DNA of 64,000 nt from BP-464 sp045805505 (GTDB lineage: Bacteria > Actinomycetota > Thermoleophilia > Solirubrobacterales > Solirubrobacteraceae), in NCBI GenBank assembly GCA_045805505.1, contig JBJMLA010000121.1:1-64000 (forward strand), written 5' to 3'. Every line of letters begins with the position of its first letter. Position 1 is the stretch's first letter. A program made the position numbers and the translations under genes. Shown here one piece after another: positions 9,919 through 20,440 of the stretch. The notes below the pieces were generated by a model. The model did no database searches, was not told the origin of the DNA, and saw only the letters and a list, made by a program, of their open reading frames with translations.

Positions 9919-11172
9919 CTAGCGGTTGGCGCCGGACTCGGCGTCGCGTTCGCGGATCGGCCCGCCGTGCCAGTCGAGGCACAGCAGCGTCGCGTCGTCG
10001 CGCAGCGTCCCGCCGCTCGCCTCGACGGTCGCCTGGATCAGATGCTGGACGGCCTCGCGCGGATGGTCGTCGCGGCAGGCCAGGAGCGAGGCCCGGATAT
10101 CGACCTGGCCGGCCTGCCGTTCCAGGATCCCGTCGGTCACGAACATGATGCGGTCACCCGGTTCGAGCGGCAGGGTCTGCACGTTGTAGGTCACGCCCGG
10201 CAGCGCCCCGAACGGCGGATCGGGATCGAGCGGGACCTCCTCGACGACGCCGTTGCGGATCCTGAGCGGCAGCGGGTGCCCGGCGTTGACGATCTGGGCC
10301 GTGCCGGTCACCAGGTCGATGTTCGCCACTTGCCCGGTGACGAACTGGGACCCGCCGGCGTGCTCGTGCAGGGCCTCGTCGCCGAGGCGGGCGAGCTCGG
10401 CCAGCCCCGCGCCGCGCCGGCGGGCGTTGCGGATGCTGCCGACGAGCAGGGTCGCCAGCAGCGCCGACTGGACGGTGTGTCCCATCGCGTCGGTGATGGA
10501 GAAGAACAGGCTGTCGCGCCCGAGCGAGAAGTCGAAGGTGTCGCCGCCGACCTCACCGGCGGGCTCCAGCCAGGCGGCCAGCGTGAACTGGCCCGCTTCG
10601 CAGGTGTAGGCCCCGGGCAGCAGACGGTGCTGGATCTCCGCAGCGAGAGAGAGCGGAACCGATCGCTGACCCCACTCGAAGAGGTCGGTGTAGCGGCGGT
10701 TGGCGATCACGATGTAGGCGAGCGCGTGAGCGGCCTGGGCGACGCCCGCGATCGTCTCCTCGGAGGGCGGAGTGGGGACGCTGAGCTCGAGGACGCCGAC
10801 GGCTTCGCCACGGCTGGTGACCGGCGCGTGCAGCCAGAACACGTCGCCGTCCCGGGTGACCTTGACGGTCTGGCTGGCCAAGGCATCGCCGGCCACGGTT
10901 CCGGCCAGCGGGACGCGCTCGGCCGTCTCCTGCCCGATGCGCCGGGTGGTCGAGCGGCTCCGGGAGTGGCCCAGCCGGATCAGCGCGTCGCCGCTGAAGT
11001 CGGCGATCAGGAACCCCACCTGCTCGGCGTCCAGCATGTCCAGCAAGGCGGCGGCGAGCGTATCGATCGCTTCGACGGGGGCGGCGGCTTCCACTGCGGC
11101 CAGCAGCAGGCCGATGTCGAGATGCCCCGCGGAGGCGGTGGGGAGCGGGCCCGTCTCCTCTTCGTCCGGCAT
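9919..11172 (-). CDS. GAF-SpoIIE (PP2C-type) serine phosphatase
   Basis: 417-residue cytoplasmic regulator. The N-terminal half (about 20-165) resembles a GAF sensory domain. The C-terminal half is a SpoIIE/RsbU-type PP2C phosphatase with GEVGGDTFDF, ITDAMGHTVQSALLA, VNAGHPLPLRIRNG, IMFVTDGILER and LRDDATLLCLDW, which hold the metal-binding aspartates. Such proteins usually dephosphorylate anti-sigma-factor antagonists; an RsbW-like ATPase lies elsewhere in the window (37938-38348), but linkage is only inference. There is a genuine Shine-Dalgarno (GGAGG, 4 nt before the ATG), unlike most neighbours. It is convergent with purL. Confidence 0.88.
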   Translation of the reverse strand: MPDEEETGPLPTASAGHLDIGLLLAAVEAAAPVEAIDTLAAALLDMLDAEQVGFLIADFSGDALIRLGHSRSRSTTRRIGQETAERVPLAGTVAGDALASQTVKVTRDGDVFWLHAPVTSRGEAVGVLELSVPTPPSEETIAGVAQAAHALAYIVIANRRYTDLFEWGQRSVPLSLAAEIQHRLLPGAYTCEAGQFTLAAWLEPAGEVGGDTFDFSLGRDSLFFSITDAMGHTVQSALLATLLVGSIRNARRRGAGLAELARLGDEALHEHAGGSQFVTGQVANIDLVTGTAQIVNAGHPLPLRIRNGVVEEVPLDPDPPFGALPGVTYNVQTLPLEPGDRIMFVTDGILERQAGQVDIRASLLACRDDHPREAVQHLIQATVEASGGTLRDDATLLCLDWHGGPIRERDAESGANR

Positions 11173-11268
11173 CGACCCTCCATGACGCGGCGGTGGCGCC
11201 GGCTCCGTGCCGGCGGCTCGACCCGGAAGGGGAGACGCGACCGAGCATACGCGGGCGCGCCGGTCGGC

Positions 11269-12804
11269 CTAGATCGCCAGTGGGCAGACCCAGCCGAAGC
11301 CCGGCGCCGCGATGCTCGTCTTGCGAGTCAGCTTCTTCCACGACGGCAGGAACGGCGCGCGGACCTTCTTGCGCTTGGTCACGGTGCCGCCCGGCGTGAT
11401 CTTCAGGACGTCGATGCCGCGCTCGTGGTCCAGCGTGTAGATGACGTTCTTGTCGGTGGGCGAGAAGTAGGTCGCCCAGACGGTCGAGTCGGGCGCCATG
11501 AAGTAGCCGACCTGCTTGATGTGGGCCGGGTCGCTCGTGTCGAGCAGGCGCGTGCCCTGCGAGTACCAGGCGATGGCGGTCAGGTTGCCGCTGCCCTTCT
11601 GCGTGTCGAAGTAGTGGGCGGAGCAGAAGCCCTCGCTGGCGACGACGTCGTCGCTGGGCAGGCGGCCCTGGCCGAGCAGGCCGTTGTACTCGGTCTTCCA
11701 ATCCCCGAGGAACTTGGTGGCGCCGTCGGTCGTCTCGCCGTCGAACTGCTTGACCTGCCAGACCTGGAAGGAGCCCTGGGTCTTGCAGCCGCCGCGGGTC
11801 GTGCCCAGCGTGGTGCGCGACCAGATGTCCTCCTCGGTGATGAGGACCTTCTCGCCCGGCTTGAGGCCCGGATCGAGCAGGTTGGCGTCGGTGCGCGGCT
11901 CGAAGAGGTTGGCGTTCGGGCGGAACGTGTTGTGGTGGATGAAGTCGTTGACCGTCGAGCCGTCGGGACCCAGGCCGCTCGAGCCGCCGCTGTTGAGCGC
12001 GTCGTCACCGGTGCTGGCGACGATGGTCGGGTTCAGCGCGTTGGCCGCGCCGTAGCTGCCGGGGCGCACGTCGAAGCCGACCGTGCCGTTGCCGCCGACG
12101 ACCCAGGCGATGCCGGCGTCGTCGACCTGGACGTCGTGGACGGCCCAGCCGAACTGCTTGGCCTTCTTCATCGCGCCGAGCTCGACGGAGGTGCTCTCCG
12201 AGCTCAGCGACGGCAGGACGCCGGGAGCGACGTCGAGATCCGGCGTGCCCTCCAGGTCGATGACCTTGACGGTGCTGGCGCCGGCCACCCAGACGTAGTG
12301 GCAGTCCTGGATGCAGGTGGCCGTGTGGCCCTCCTCCAGGACGTTCATGTTGATGATCTTCTCGACCGTCGGCATCGTCGGATCGGCGATGTTGATGACG
12401 ACGAGGTTCGAGCCACCCTGCGTGCCGTCGCCGCTGATCAGCAGCCGATCGCCGCCGATGGAGACGTCCTCGGACTCGTAGTGGGGCATCGGCAGATGCG
12501 CGACGAGCGCCGGCGACTCGGGGTCGGTGCTGATGTCATAGACCCACAGGCCGCCGTAGTTGAGGCCGCCCGCGAGGCCCGGATCGAACTTGGCCGCTCC
12601 CAGTGCGCCGGTGACGAACATGTAGGTCTTGTCGCCGTAGGACTTGAAGTTGGCGCCCACCGACCCGTTGATCGGGATGTTGCCGAGGAACTCGACGCCC
12701 TGGGCCTCGCTGCCCGGCAGGGCCGGGACGACGGCCTGGGCCGAGGCGGATGCCGCCGGGACGGCGAAGGCGAGCAGGGCGAGGAGGCGGGCGAGGTTGC
12801 GCAT
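11269..12804 (-). CDS. exported LVIVD-type repeat protein
   Basis: 511-residue secreted protein. Starting at the ATG at 12804 it has a Sec signal peptide MRNLARLLALLAFAVPAASA with cleavage after ASAQA. The mature part reads like LVIVD-repeat beta-propellers: GGLWVYDISTDPESPALV, NLVVINIADPTMPTV, YVWVAGASTVKVIDL, TRLLDTSDPAHIKQVGYFM. Four or five such blades can be seen. There are several cysteines (CIQDCHYVW, FCSAHYF), suggesting extracytoplasmic disulfides. No catalytic motif is recognised; a surface or adhesion-like role is possible. It is divergent from purF. Confidence 0.75.
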   Translation of the reverse strand: MRNLARLLALLAFAVPAASASAQAVVPALPGSEAQGVEFLGNIPINGSVGANFKSYGDKTYMFVTGALGAAKFDPGLAGGLNYGGLWVYDISTDPESPALVAHLPMPHYESEDVSIGGDRLLISGDGTQGGSNLVVINIADPTMPTVEKIINMNVLEEGHTATCIQDCHYVWVAGASTVKVIDLEGTPDLDVAPGVLPSLSSESTSVELGAMKKAKQFGWAVHDVQVDDAGIAWVVGGNGTVGFDVRPGSYGAANALNPTIVASTGDDALNSGGSSGLGPDGSTVNDFIHHNTFRPNANLFEPRTDANLLDPGLKPGEKVLITEEDIWSRTTLGTTRGGCKTQGSFQVWQVKQFDGETTDGATKFLGDWKTEYNGLLGQGRLPSDDVVASEGFCSAHYFDTQKGSGNLTAIAWYSQGTRLLDTSDPAHIKQVGYFMAPDSTVWATYFSPTDKNVIYTLDHERGIDVLKITPGGTVTKRKKVRAPFLPSWKKLTRKTSIAAPGFGWVCPLAI

Positions 12805-12873
12805 GCAGAGGACAACGCCCAAATCGCGGGAAACTTGCGCTCTTTTGGCCCGGGGATCCGACCGGCCCGCCGC

Positions 12874-12879
12874 TACACT
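12874..12879 (+). promoter_or_regulatory. -10 box for purF
   Basis: TACACT, 16 nt before the purF ATG. With usual start-site spacing it would give a 5' leader of only about 8-10 nt, without a recognisable Shine-Dalgarno. Confidence 0.45.
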
Positions 12880-12895
12880 CGATCGAGTCGCTGCC

Positions 12896-14347
12896 ATGCA
12901 GCCTCTCCCCCTCCTCGACCCGCGTGATGGACCCCGTGACGAGTGTGGCGTCTTCGGTATCTACGGACCCGAGCACGACGTCTCGCGACTCGCATACTTC
13001 GCGCTATACGCGTTGCAGCATCGCGGCCAGGAGTCCGCAGGGATCGCCGCCGCCGACCTCGGCGGCCACGTCATCACGCTGCGCAACCAGGGCCTGGTAA
13101 GCCAGGTCTTCACCGAGCACGACCTGCGCACGCTCGCCGGCGACGTCGCCATCGGCCACGTCCGCTACTCGACGACCGGCTCGAGCGCGTGGGAGAACTC
13201 CCAGCCCGTGCACCGCTCGGCCGGCGACGGCGGCAACCGCCGCGAGATCGCCCTGGCCCACAACGGCAACCTCGTCAACGCGGTCGAGCTGCATTCCGAG
13301 CTGCGCGAGCGCGGCGTCGCCTTCCGCTCGACCTCGGACTCCGAGATCATCGCCGCGCTGCTGGCCAGCCACGAGTGCGACGACGTGGTCGAGGCGATCG
13401 CCGACGTCATGCCGCGGATGCACGGCGCCTACTCGACGGTCGTGATGAGCAACGACCGGGTCGTGGCCTTCCGCGATCCCGCCGGCCTGCGGCCGCTCGT
13501 GCTCGGCAAGCTCGGCGACCGTTACTGCTTCGCGTCGGAGTCCTGCGCGCTCGACATCATCGGCGCCGAGCTCGTCCGCGACGTCGAGCCGGGCGAGATC
13601 GTGGCCATCTCCGAGAACGGCCTGGAGTCGCGCTTCGGCGTCGAGGGAGCCCGCAAGGCGTTCTGCGTCTTCGAGTACATCTACTTCGCGCGGCCCGACT
13701 CGCGCATGGGCGGCCAGTCGCTGCAGGCCGCGCGGGGCCGGATGGGCGAGATCCTCGCTCGCGAGGCCCCGGCGCCCAGCGGCGAGCTCGTCATCGCGGT
13801 GCCCGACTCCGGCAACGCCGCCGCGCGCGGCTACGCGCGGGGATCGGGCCTGCCGACCGACGACGGCTTCGTCAAGAACCGCTACGTGGCGCGCACGTTC
13901 ATCCAGCCCGGCCAGGAGCTGCGCAAGCAGGGCCTGCGGCTGAAGTTCAACCCGCTGCCCGAGGTCGTCGCCGGCAAGTCGCTGGTGGTCGTCGACGACT
14001 CGATCGTCCGCGGCAACACCACGCGCCAGATCGTCCAGATGCTGCGCGACGCCGGCGCGCGCGAGGTCCACATGCGGATCAGCGCGCCCCCGATCAAGCA
14101 CCCGTGCCACTACGGCATCGACATGTCGACGCGCGAGGAGATGATCGCCCACGGGCGCACGGTCGACGAGGTCGCCGAGGAGCTCGGCTGCGACTCGCTG
14201 GCCTACATCTCGATGGACGGCGTCTACGAGGCGATCCAGGGTTCGCGCGGCGACCACTGCGACGCCTGCTTCACCGGCGAGTACCCGCTGGCGCTGGCCG
14301 AGGGCGACGGCAAGTACGCCCTCGAGCTGCCCGTCGTCCACGCGTAG
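12896..14347 (+). CDS. purF: amidophosphoribosyltransferase
   Basis: Committed step of purine synthesis: PRPP plus glutamine to phosphoribosylamine. 483 residues, comprising an Ntn glutaminase domain and a PRTase domain. The nucleophile is Cys17 in DECGVFGIYG, preceded by a 16-residue propeptide, so autoprocessing as in Bacillus PurF is expected. The PRPP loop is VVDDSIVRGNTT. Cysteines in KAFCVFEYIYF, KHPCHYGIDM and DHCDACF occupy the positions that bind a 4Fe-4S cluster in the Bacillus-type enzyme, implying oxygen-sensitive stability. ATG 12896 is chosen because the frame upstream is a shadow of the divergent gene. Confidence 0.97.
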   Translation: MQPLPLLDPRDGPRDECGVFGIYGPEHDVSRLAYFALYALQHRGQESAGIAAADLGGHVITLRNQGLVSQVFTEHDLRTLAGDVAIGHVRYSTTGSSAWENSQPVHRSAGDGGNRREIALAHNGNLVNAVELHSELRERGVAFRSTSDSEIIAALLASHECDDVVEAIADVMPRMHGAYSTVVMSNDRVVAFRDPAGLRPLVLGKLGDRYCFASESCALDIIGAELVRDVEPGEIVAISENGLESRFGVEGARKAFCVFEYIYFARPDSRMGGQSLQAARGRMGEILAREAPAPSGELVIAVPDSGNAAARGYARGSGLPTDDGFVKNRYVARTFIQPGQELRKQGLRLKFNPLPEVVAGKSLVVVDDSIVRGNTTRQIVQMLRDAGAREVHMRISAPPIKHPCHYGIDMSTREEMIAHGRTVDEVAEELGCDSLAYISMDGVYEAIQGSRGDHCDACFTGEYPLALAEGDGKYALELPVVHA

Positions 14348-14427
14348 AGGCGTGGAGCCGCGCCACCGCGACGTGCCGGCTTCGCAACGAGTCTGCGCAG
14401 TGAGGCCGAGGTCTCCGCACCCGCCGC

Positions 14428-14433
14428 TATGGT
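14428..14433 (+). promoter_or_regulatory. -10 box that decides the recQ start
   Basis: TATGGT overlaps the first in-frame ATG (14429). If it is the -10 box, that ATG cannot be in the transcript and translation begins at the second ATG, 14447, 13 nt downstream. Confidence 0.4.
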
Positions 14434-14446
14434 CGGCCGCCGTCCG

Positions 14447-16203
<1,757 letters not shown>

Positions 16204-16207
<4 letters not shown>

Positions 16208-16749
16208 AGGTGGGCGTCCTGGCCTCGGGGTCGGGTACCAACCTGCAGGTCCTGCTCGACGACGAGGGCATCGACGTCGCGGCCGTGGCCTCCGACAAGC
16301 CCGACGCGCAGGCCCTCCAGCGCGCGGCGGGATCGCGCGTGCCATCCGCGGTGTTCGCCCGTGGCGACTTCGACGACCGCGCGGCGCGGGACCTGGCGAT
16401 GGCCGACTGGCTGCAGGGCGTAGGCGTCGAGCTGGTCGTGCTCGCCGGCTACATGCAGCTGCTGACGCCGGGCTTCCTCTCCCGCTTCCCCGAGCGCGTC
16501 GTCAACGTGCACCCGTCGCTGCTTCCGGCCTTCCCGGGCCTCGACGCCATCGGCGACGCGCTGGCCTACGGGGTGAAGGTCGCCGGCGTCACCGTGCATC
16601 AGGTCGACGAGGGCATCGACACCGGCCCGATCCTGCTGCAGGCGGCGATCGATGTGCCGCCCGGTATCGATCGTGACGGCCTGCACGACCTGCTGCGGCC
16701 GCTGGAGCACCGGCTGCTGCCGGAGGCGGTCCGCCTGCTCGCCGGTTGA
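16204..16749 (+). CDS. purN: phosphoribosylglycinamide formyltransferase
   Basis: Transfers a formyl group from 10-formyl-THF to GAR (third purine step). 181 residues, slightly short for PurN. N-terminus VGVLASGSGTNLQVLL binds the substrate phosphate; VNVHPSLLPAFPGLDA contains the catalytic Asn and His, and VHQVDEGIDTGPIL the catalytic Asp. The GTG start overlaps the recQ stop (GTGA), so it depends on recQ transcription. Confidence 0.96.
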
Positions 16750-16769
16750 CCGCGGCCCGGCCGCGGGCG

Positions 16770-16775
16770 TACGGT
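16770..16775 (+). promoter_or_regulatory. -10 box for leaderless RTX gene
   Basis: TACGGT followed by the 6-nt spacer CGGCCG and then ATG. The same CGGCCG spacer occurs in front of the exported-protein gene at 57423. Confidence 0.55.
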
Positions 16776-16781
16776 CGGCCG

Positions 16782-18137
16782 ATGCTCCGCGCAGCCACCG
16801 GCGCGCTGGTTCTTCTCGCGCTTGCCGCACCGGCGGCGAGCGCGAAGAAGTGCAACGGCGAACAGGTCACGATCTCGTTCCAGGACGTCAAGGGGCACGA
16901 CATCGTCGGGACCCCCGGGCGCGACGTCATCGAGGGCGGACCGAAGTCGGAGCGGATCAGCGGCGGAGCCGGTGACGACGTGATCTGCGGCGGCGGCGAT
17001 GACGACATCATCGACGGCGGCCCCGGGCGCGACGAGCTGTTCGGCGAGGACGGGAGCGACATCTTCCCCGGCCTCGATGTCGCCCAGGACGTCGTGACGG
17101 GCGGCGCCGATGCGCGCGTCTACAAGGACGTCGTCTCGTTCGCGAGGTCGCCGGTGGGCGTGCGCGTCAGCCTGCGCGACAGGCTGGTCATCGCCGACGG
17201 CTCGAGCATCCGCGGCGGGCTCCACGGGATCGAGAAGGTGGTCGGCTCGGATCACGACGACCATCTCATCGGCGACGCCGGAAGCAACAGCTTCGACGGA
17301 CACGGAGGCAACGACGTGCTCGACGGCCGGGGCGGCAACGACCAACTTCGTGGGGGCGAGGGCGCGGACCGGGTGACGTACGCCTGGGGAGACGAAGCCA
17401 TCGACGTCCGGCTCGCCGACGCGGAGGAGACCGGCACCGTCGCGATGGGCAGGGGCGGCGACATCGACGTCGACGATGTCGACGGCGTCGAGATCGTCGT
17501 CGGAACCAGGTTCGACGACCGCATCCGTGGCTCTGACGCGGACGAGCAGCTCATCGGCGGGCCCGGCGACGATGTCGTCAAGGGGCTCGGCGGCCACGAC
17601 ACGCTCGAGGGCGGGCCGGGTGACGACATCCTGTTTCCCGGTGCGGGCGACGACACCGCCGACGGCGGGGCCAACGGCCCGGTGACCAGCGCGGGGGCGC
17701 ACGGCGATCTCGTCTCCTACCAGGGCGACAAGGCCAGGATCGGGGGCGCGTCGTCGTTCGACTTCGAAGCCTACCTCGTGCCGAGCCCGTTCTTCCACGA
17801 TCCGCCGCAGGCCTCCGGCGTCGGGGACGACGCGTTGATCGGCATCGAGAGCATCCGTGCGCCCGAGCACGCCATGAGCTACCTCGAGGGCGACGCGGGG
17901 CCGAACGTGCTCATCGGCGGCGCGAAGATCGACTCCATCGAGGGCGGGGCCGGCAACGACCTGCTCTACGGGCTGGGCAGCAACGACAACCTGACCGGCG
18001 GCGCCGGCGACGACTACCTCGACGGCGGCGGGCCCAACGGGAAGGGGGAGGCCGACAAGCTCGACGGGAGCGCGGGCGACGACACGTGCCTCAACGCGCT
18101 CGACGACTTCATGACGTCCTGCGAGGCGACCGGATAG
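16782..18137 (+). CDS. secreted RTX (calcium beta-roll) repeat protein
   Basis: About 451 residues with a Sec signal peptide (MLRAATGALVLLALAAPAAS) and then many GGxGxDxUx-type nonapeptides such as GGAGDDVICGG, GGPGRDELFG, GGNDVLDGRGG and GGAGDDYLDGG. These fold into a calcium-loaded parallel beta-roll once outside the cell. The repeats are in four blocks separated by non-repeat segments, for example around residues 150-200 and 310-370. It ends with a cysteine pair (DDTCLNALDDFMTSC). RTX proteins of Gram-negatives use type I secretion signals; here the N-terminal leader implies Sec export. ATG 16782 is preferred to an upstream in-frame ATG because it gives the leader. Function is unknown, probably cell-surface. 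Confidence 0.82.
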   Translation: MLRAATGALVLLALAAPAASAKKCNGEQVTISFQDVKGHDIVGTPGRDVIEGGPKSERISGGAGDDVICGGGDDDIIDGGPGRDELFGEDGSDIFPGLDVAQDVVTGGADARVYKDVVSFARSPVGVRVSLRDRLVIADGSSIRGGLHGIEKVVGSDHDDHLIGDAGSNSFDGHGGNDVLDGRGGNDQLRGGEGADRVTYAWGDEAIDVRLADAEETGTVAMGRGGDIDVDDVDGVEIVVGTRFDDRIRGSDADEQLIGGPGDDVVKGLGGHDTLEGGPGDDILFPGAGDDTADGGANGPVTSAGAHGDLVSYQGDKARIGGASSFDFEAYLVPSPFFHDPPQASGVGDDALIGIESIRAPEHAMSYLEGDAGPNVLIGGAKIDSIEGGAGNDLLYGLGSNDNLTGGAGDDYLDGGGPNGKGEADKLDGSAGDDTCLNALDDFMTSCEATG

Positions 18138-18362
18138 CTACCGGTTCTCGGGCCGCCGGTCCTCGGAGGCCTCGTCGCGCTCCTCGTGGGCGCCGACCGG
18201 GTCCTCGCCGCCGGCCTGGTCGTCGGTCTGATCCCAGTCGCCGACCAGCTCCTCGGCCGTCGAGGCGTCCTTCGCCTCGCCGATGCTGCCCTCCAGCTTG
18301 TCGATGCGCTCGTCGAGCTCGTCGATGTCGCGCTCGATGGACTGCTCGGGATCGGTCTCCAT
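18138..18362 (-). CDS. small acidic coiled-coil protein
   Basis: 74-residue, very acidic protein. Residues 8-30 form a heptad-like helix (IERDIDELDERIDKLEG); the rest is Asp/Glu/Gln rich and probably disordered, ending EDRRPENR. No family is recognised. The ATG at 18362 is preceded by a purine-rich AGGGGAAGG that could act as a Shine-Dalgarno. It abuts the stop of the RTX gene (no gap) and is divergent from purH by about 31 bp. The coding case rests on composition and context, so it could be spurious, but its acidic repetitive character is typical of real small actinobacterial proteins. Confidence 0.6.
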   Translation of the reverse strand: METDPEQSIERDIDELDERIDKLEGSIGEAKDASTAEELVGDWDQTDDQAGGEDPVGAHEERDEASEDRRPENR

Positions 18363-18392
18363 GGGTGCAACCTTCCCCTCTGCCCGGCCGAA

Positions 18393-18398
18393 TATGCT
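18393..18398 (+). promoter_or_regulatory. -10-like box overlapping the annotated purH ATG
   Basis: TATGCT contains the only ATG (18394) upstream of the conserved PurH sequence. The in-frame codon 7 nt downstream of the box is ATC at 18406, which matches the spacing seen at leaderless genes here. Confidence 0.4.
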
Positions 18399-19980
18399 CG
18401 CAGGCATCGCTGAGCACGCAGTCACCGAGCCCGGAGAGGTCCGCGTCCGCCGCGCCCTGATCTCCGTTTCCGACAAGCGCGGGGTCGTCGACTTCGCCAA
18501 GGGGCTCGCCGAGCTGGGGATCGAGCTGATCTCCACCGGCGGCACCGCGCAGGCACTGCGCGAGGCGGGGCTGGAGGTCTGGGCCATCGAGGACTTCACC
18601 GGCTTCCCCGAGATCATGGACGGCCGCGTCAAGACGCTGCACCCCAAGCTCTACGCGGGGCTGCTCGCGGTGCGGTCGAACCCCGAGCACCTCGAGCAGG
18701 CCAACCAGCACGGCGTCGAGATGGTCGACCTGGTCTGCGTGAACCTCTACCCGTTCGAGCGCACCGCCGCCAAGCGCGGGGTCGAGGACGCCGAGGTCAT
18801 CGAGAACATCGACATCGGCGGGCCGACGATGATCCGCGCGGCCGCCAAGAACCACGCCTACACGGCGGTGGTGGTCAGCCCGGAGAGCTACGACGCGGTC
18901 CTCGAGGAGCTGCGCGCCTCCGACAGCCATCTGTCGATGCCCACGCGCGAGCATCTCGCGGGCGACGCGTTCGCGCTGACCGCCCGCTACGACACCGCGA
19001 TCGCCCGCTGGTTCGCCGAGAAGAACGAGGACTTCCCGCCGCTGCTCGTCCGCGCGTTCGAGAAGGTCGTCGACCTGCCCTACGGCGAGAACCCGCACCA
19101 GCGCGCCGCCTACTACCAGCAGGTCGGCGCGCGGATGCACGTGCTGTCGATGGTCCGCCAGCACCACGGCAAGCAGCTGTCGTTCAACAACCTGCTCGAT
19201 CTCGACTCGGCGCGCGCGATGGCCGAGGAGTTCGAGGTCCCGTCCTGCGCGATCGTCAAGCACAACAACCCGTGCGGGGTGGCGCTGGGGCGCACGCCGC
19301 TCGAGGCCTACCAGCGCGCGTTCGCCTGCGACCCGGTCAGCGCGTTCGGCGGCGTCCTCGCGTTCAACCGGCCGATCGACAAGGAGTTGGCCGAGGCGCT
19401 CTCCAAGCAGTTCATCGAGGTGCTCTTCGCGCCGGGCTATGACGACGACGCGTTGGCGGTCCTGACCGAGAAGCCCAACATCCGGATCCTGCAGAACGAC
19501 GAGCGGCGCCTGCCCGCCACGGCGGAGCCCGAGATCAAGCAGGTCTCCGGCGGTCTGCTCGTCCAGGACCGCGACCAGACGACCGAGGAGCGCGCGGCGA
19601 TGGAGGTGGCGACCAAGCGGGCGCCGACCGATCAGGAGTGGAGCGACATGCTCTTCGGCTGGCGGATCTCCAAGCACGTGAAGTCCAACGCGATCGTGCT
19701 GACCAAGGAGCTCGCCACGGTCGGGATCGGCGCGGGGCAGATGAGCCGCGTGGACTCGGTCCGGCTGTCGGTCGAGAAGTCCCAGGGCGATCTGCAGGGC
19801 GCGGCGCTGGCCTCCGACGCGTTCTTCCCGTTCGCCGACGGGCCCGAGCTGGCCATCGAGGCCGGGATCACCGCGGTCATCCAGCCCGGCGGCTCGGTGC
19901 GCGACGACGAGGTCATCGCGGCGGCCGACGAGGCCGGCATCGCGATGGTCCTCACCCGGCGGCGCCACTTCCGGCATTGA
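18394..19980 (+). CDS. purH: bifunctional AICAR formyltransferase / IMP cyclohydrolase
   Basis: Catalyses the last two steps to IMP. 528 residues. The N-terminal cyclohydrolase domain begins RRALISVSDKRGVVDFAKGL, with STGGTAQALREAG and MDGRVKTLHPKLYAG; the C-terminal formyltransferase domain has RYGENPHQRAAYY-like YGENPHQRAAYY, VKHNNPCGVALG, KSNAIVLTKE and ASDAFFPFADGPE. ATG 18394 is given as the start by default, but it lies inside a TATGCT box and no other ATG, GTG or TTG precedes the core, so an ATC start at 18406 is possible. The stop overlaps the next gene (TTGA). Confidence 0.95.
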   Translation: MLAGIAEHAVTEPGEVRVRRALISVSDKRGVVDFAKGLAELGIELISTGGTAQALREAGLEVWAIEDFTGFPEIMDGRVKTLHPKLYAGLLAVRSNPEHLEQANQHGVEMVDLVCVNLYPFERTAAKRGVEDAEVIENIDIGGPTMIRAAAKNHAYTAVVVSPESYDAVLEELRASDSHLSMPTREHLAGDAFALTARYDTAIARWFAEKNEDFPPLLVRAFEKVVDLPYGENPHQRAAYYQQVGARMHVLSMVRQHHGKQLSFNNLLDLDSARAMAEEFEVPSCAIVKHNNPCGVALGRTPLEAYQRAFACDPVSAFGGVLAFNRPIDKELAEALSKQFIEVLFAPGYDDDALAVLTEKPNIRILQNDERRLPATAEPEIKQVSGGLLVQDRDQTTEERAAMEVATKRAPTDQEWSDMLFGWRISKHVKSNAIVLTKELATVGIGAGQMSRVDSVRLSVEKSQGDLQGAALASDAFFPFADGPELAIEAGITAVIQPGGSVRDDEVIAAADEAGIAMVLTRRRHFRH

Positions 19981-20360
19981 GCATCGAGCGCTTCTCCTCG
20001 GGTGGTCCGTGGGAGAAGGCGGTCGGCTACAGCCGCGCGGTCCGGGCCGGCAACCTCGTCTTCGTCGCGGGCTGCACGGGCGTGGGGGAGGACGGGGAGG
20101 TCGTCCCTGGCGGCGCCTACGAGCAGGCCGCCCAGGCCTGCCGCAACGTGGCGGCGGCGCTCGAGCTGGCCGGCGCCGGGGTCGCCGACGTGGTGCAGAC
20201 GCGGATGTACGTCACCGACATCGCCCAATGGGAGGCCGTCGGCCGCGCGCACGCCGAGGTCTTCGGTGCGGCGCCGCCGGTGTCGGCCATGGTGCAGGTC
20301 TCCGGGTTCATCAGCCCGGCGATGGTCGTCGAGATCGAGGCCACCGCGTTCGTTGTCTAA
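19977..20360 (+). CDS. Rid-family (YjgF/YER057c/UK114) protein
   Basis: 127-residue trimeric Rid-fold protein, starting at the TTG that overlaps the purH stop. Family features: RAGNLVFVAGCTGVGEDGEVV, AQACRNVAAALELAGAGVADVVQTRMYVTD, VEIEATAFV. In true RidA imine deaminases a catalytic Arg follows the Pro of a PARxxV segment; here that segment reads PPVSAMVQV with no Arg, placing it in a Rid subgroup without established 2-aminoacrylate deaminase activity. Coupling to purH suggests a housekeeping link but is not proof of one. Confidence 0.85.
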   Translation: MSIERFSSGGPWEKAVGYSRAVRAGNLVFVAGCTGVGEDGEVVPGGAYEQAAQACRNVAAALELAGAGVADVVQTRMYVTDIAQWEAVGRAHAEVFGAAPPVSAMVQVSGFISPAMVVEIEATAFVV

Positions 20361-20440
20361 CACCCTGGTCGAACAAACGTTGATCGTGCGGATGCGCACG
20401 ACCCCCGGTGGGTAACGATGCAGGCGGGGACATGATGCAT

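Noticed and set aside
9916..9925. CCGCTAGCGG palindrome between purL and the phosphatase gene
   Set aside because: Ten bases only, overlapping a stop codon, and no T-run; expected by chance at this GC content.
7689..12927. Long open frames antisense to purL (minus) and antisense to the phosphatase and LVIVD genes (plus)
   Set aside because: Both mirror real genes with recognised motifs and have the biased composition typical of shadow frames.
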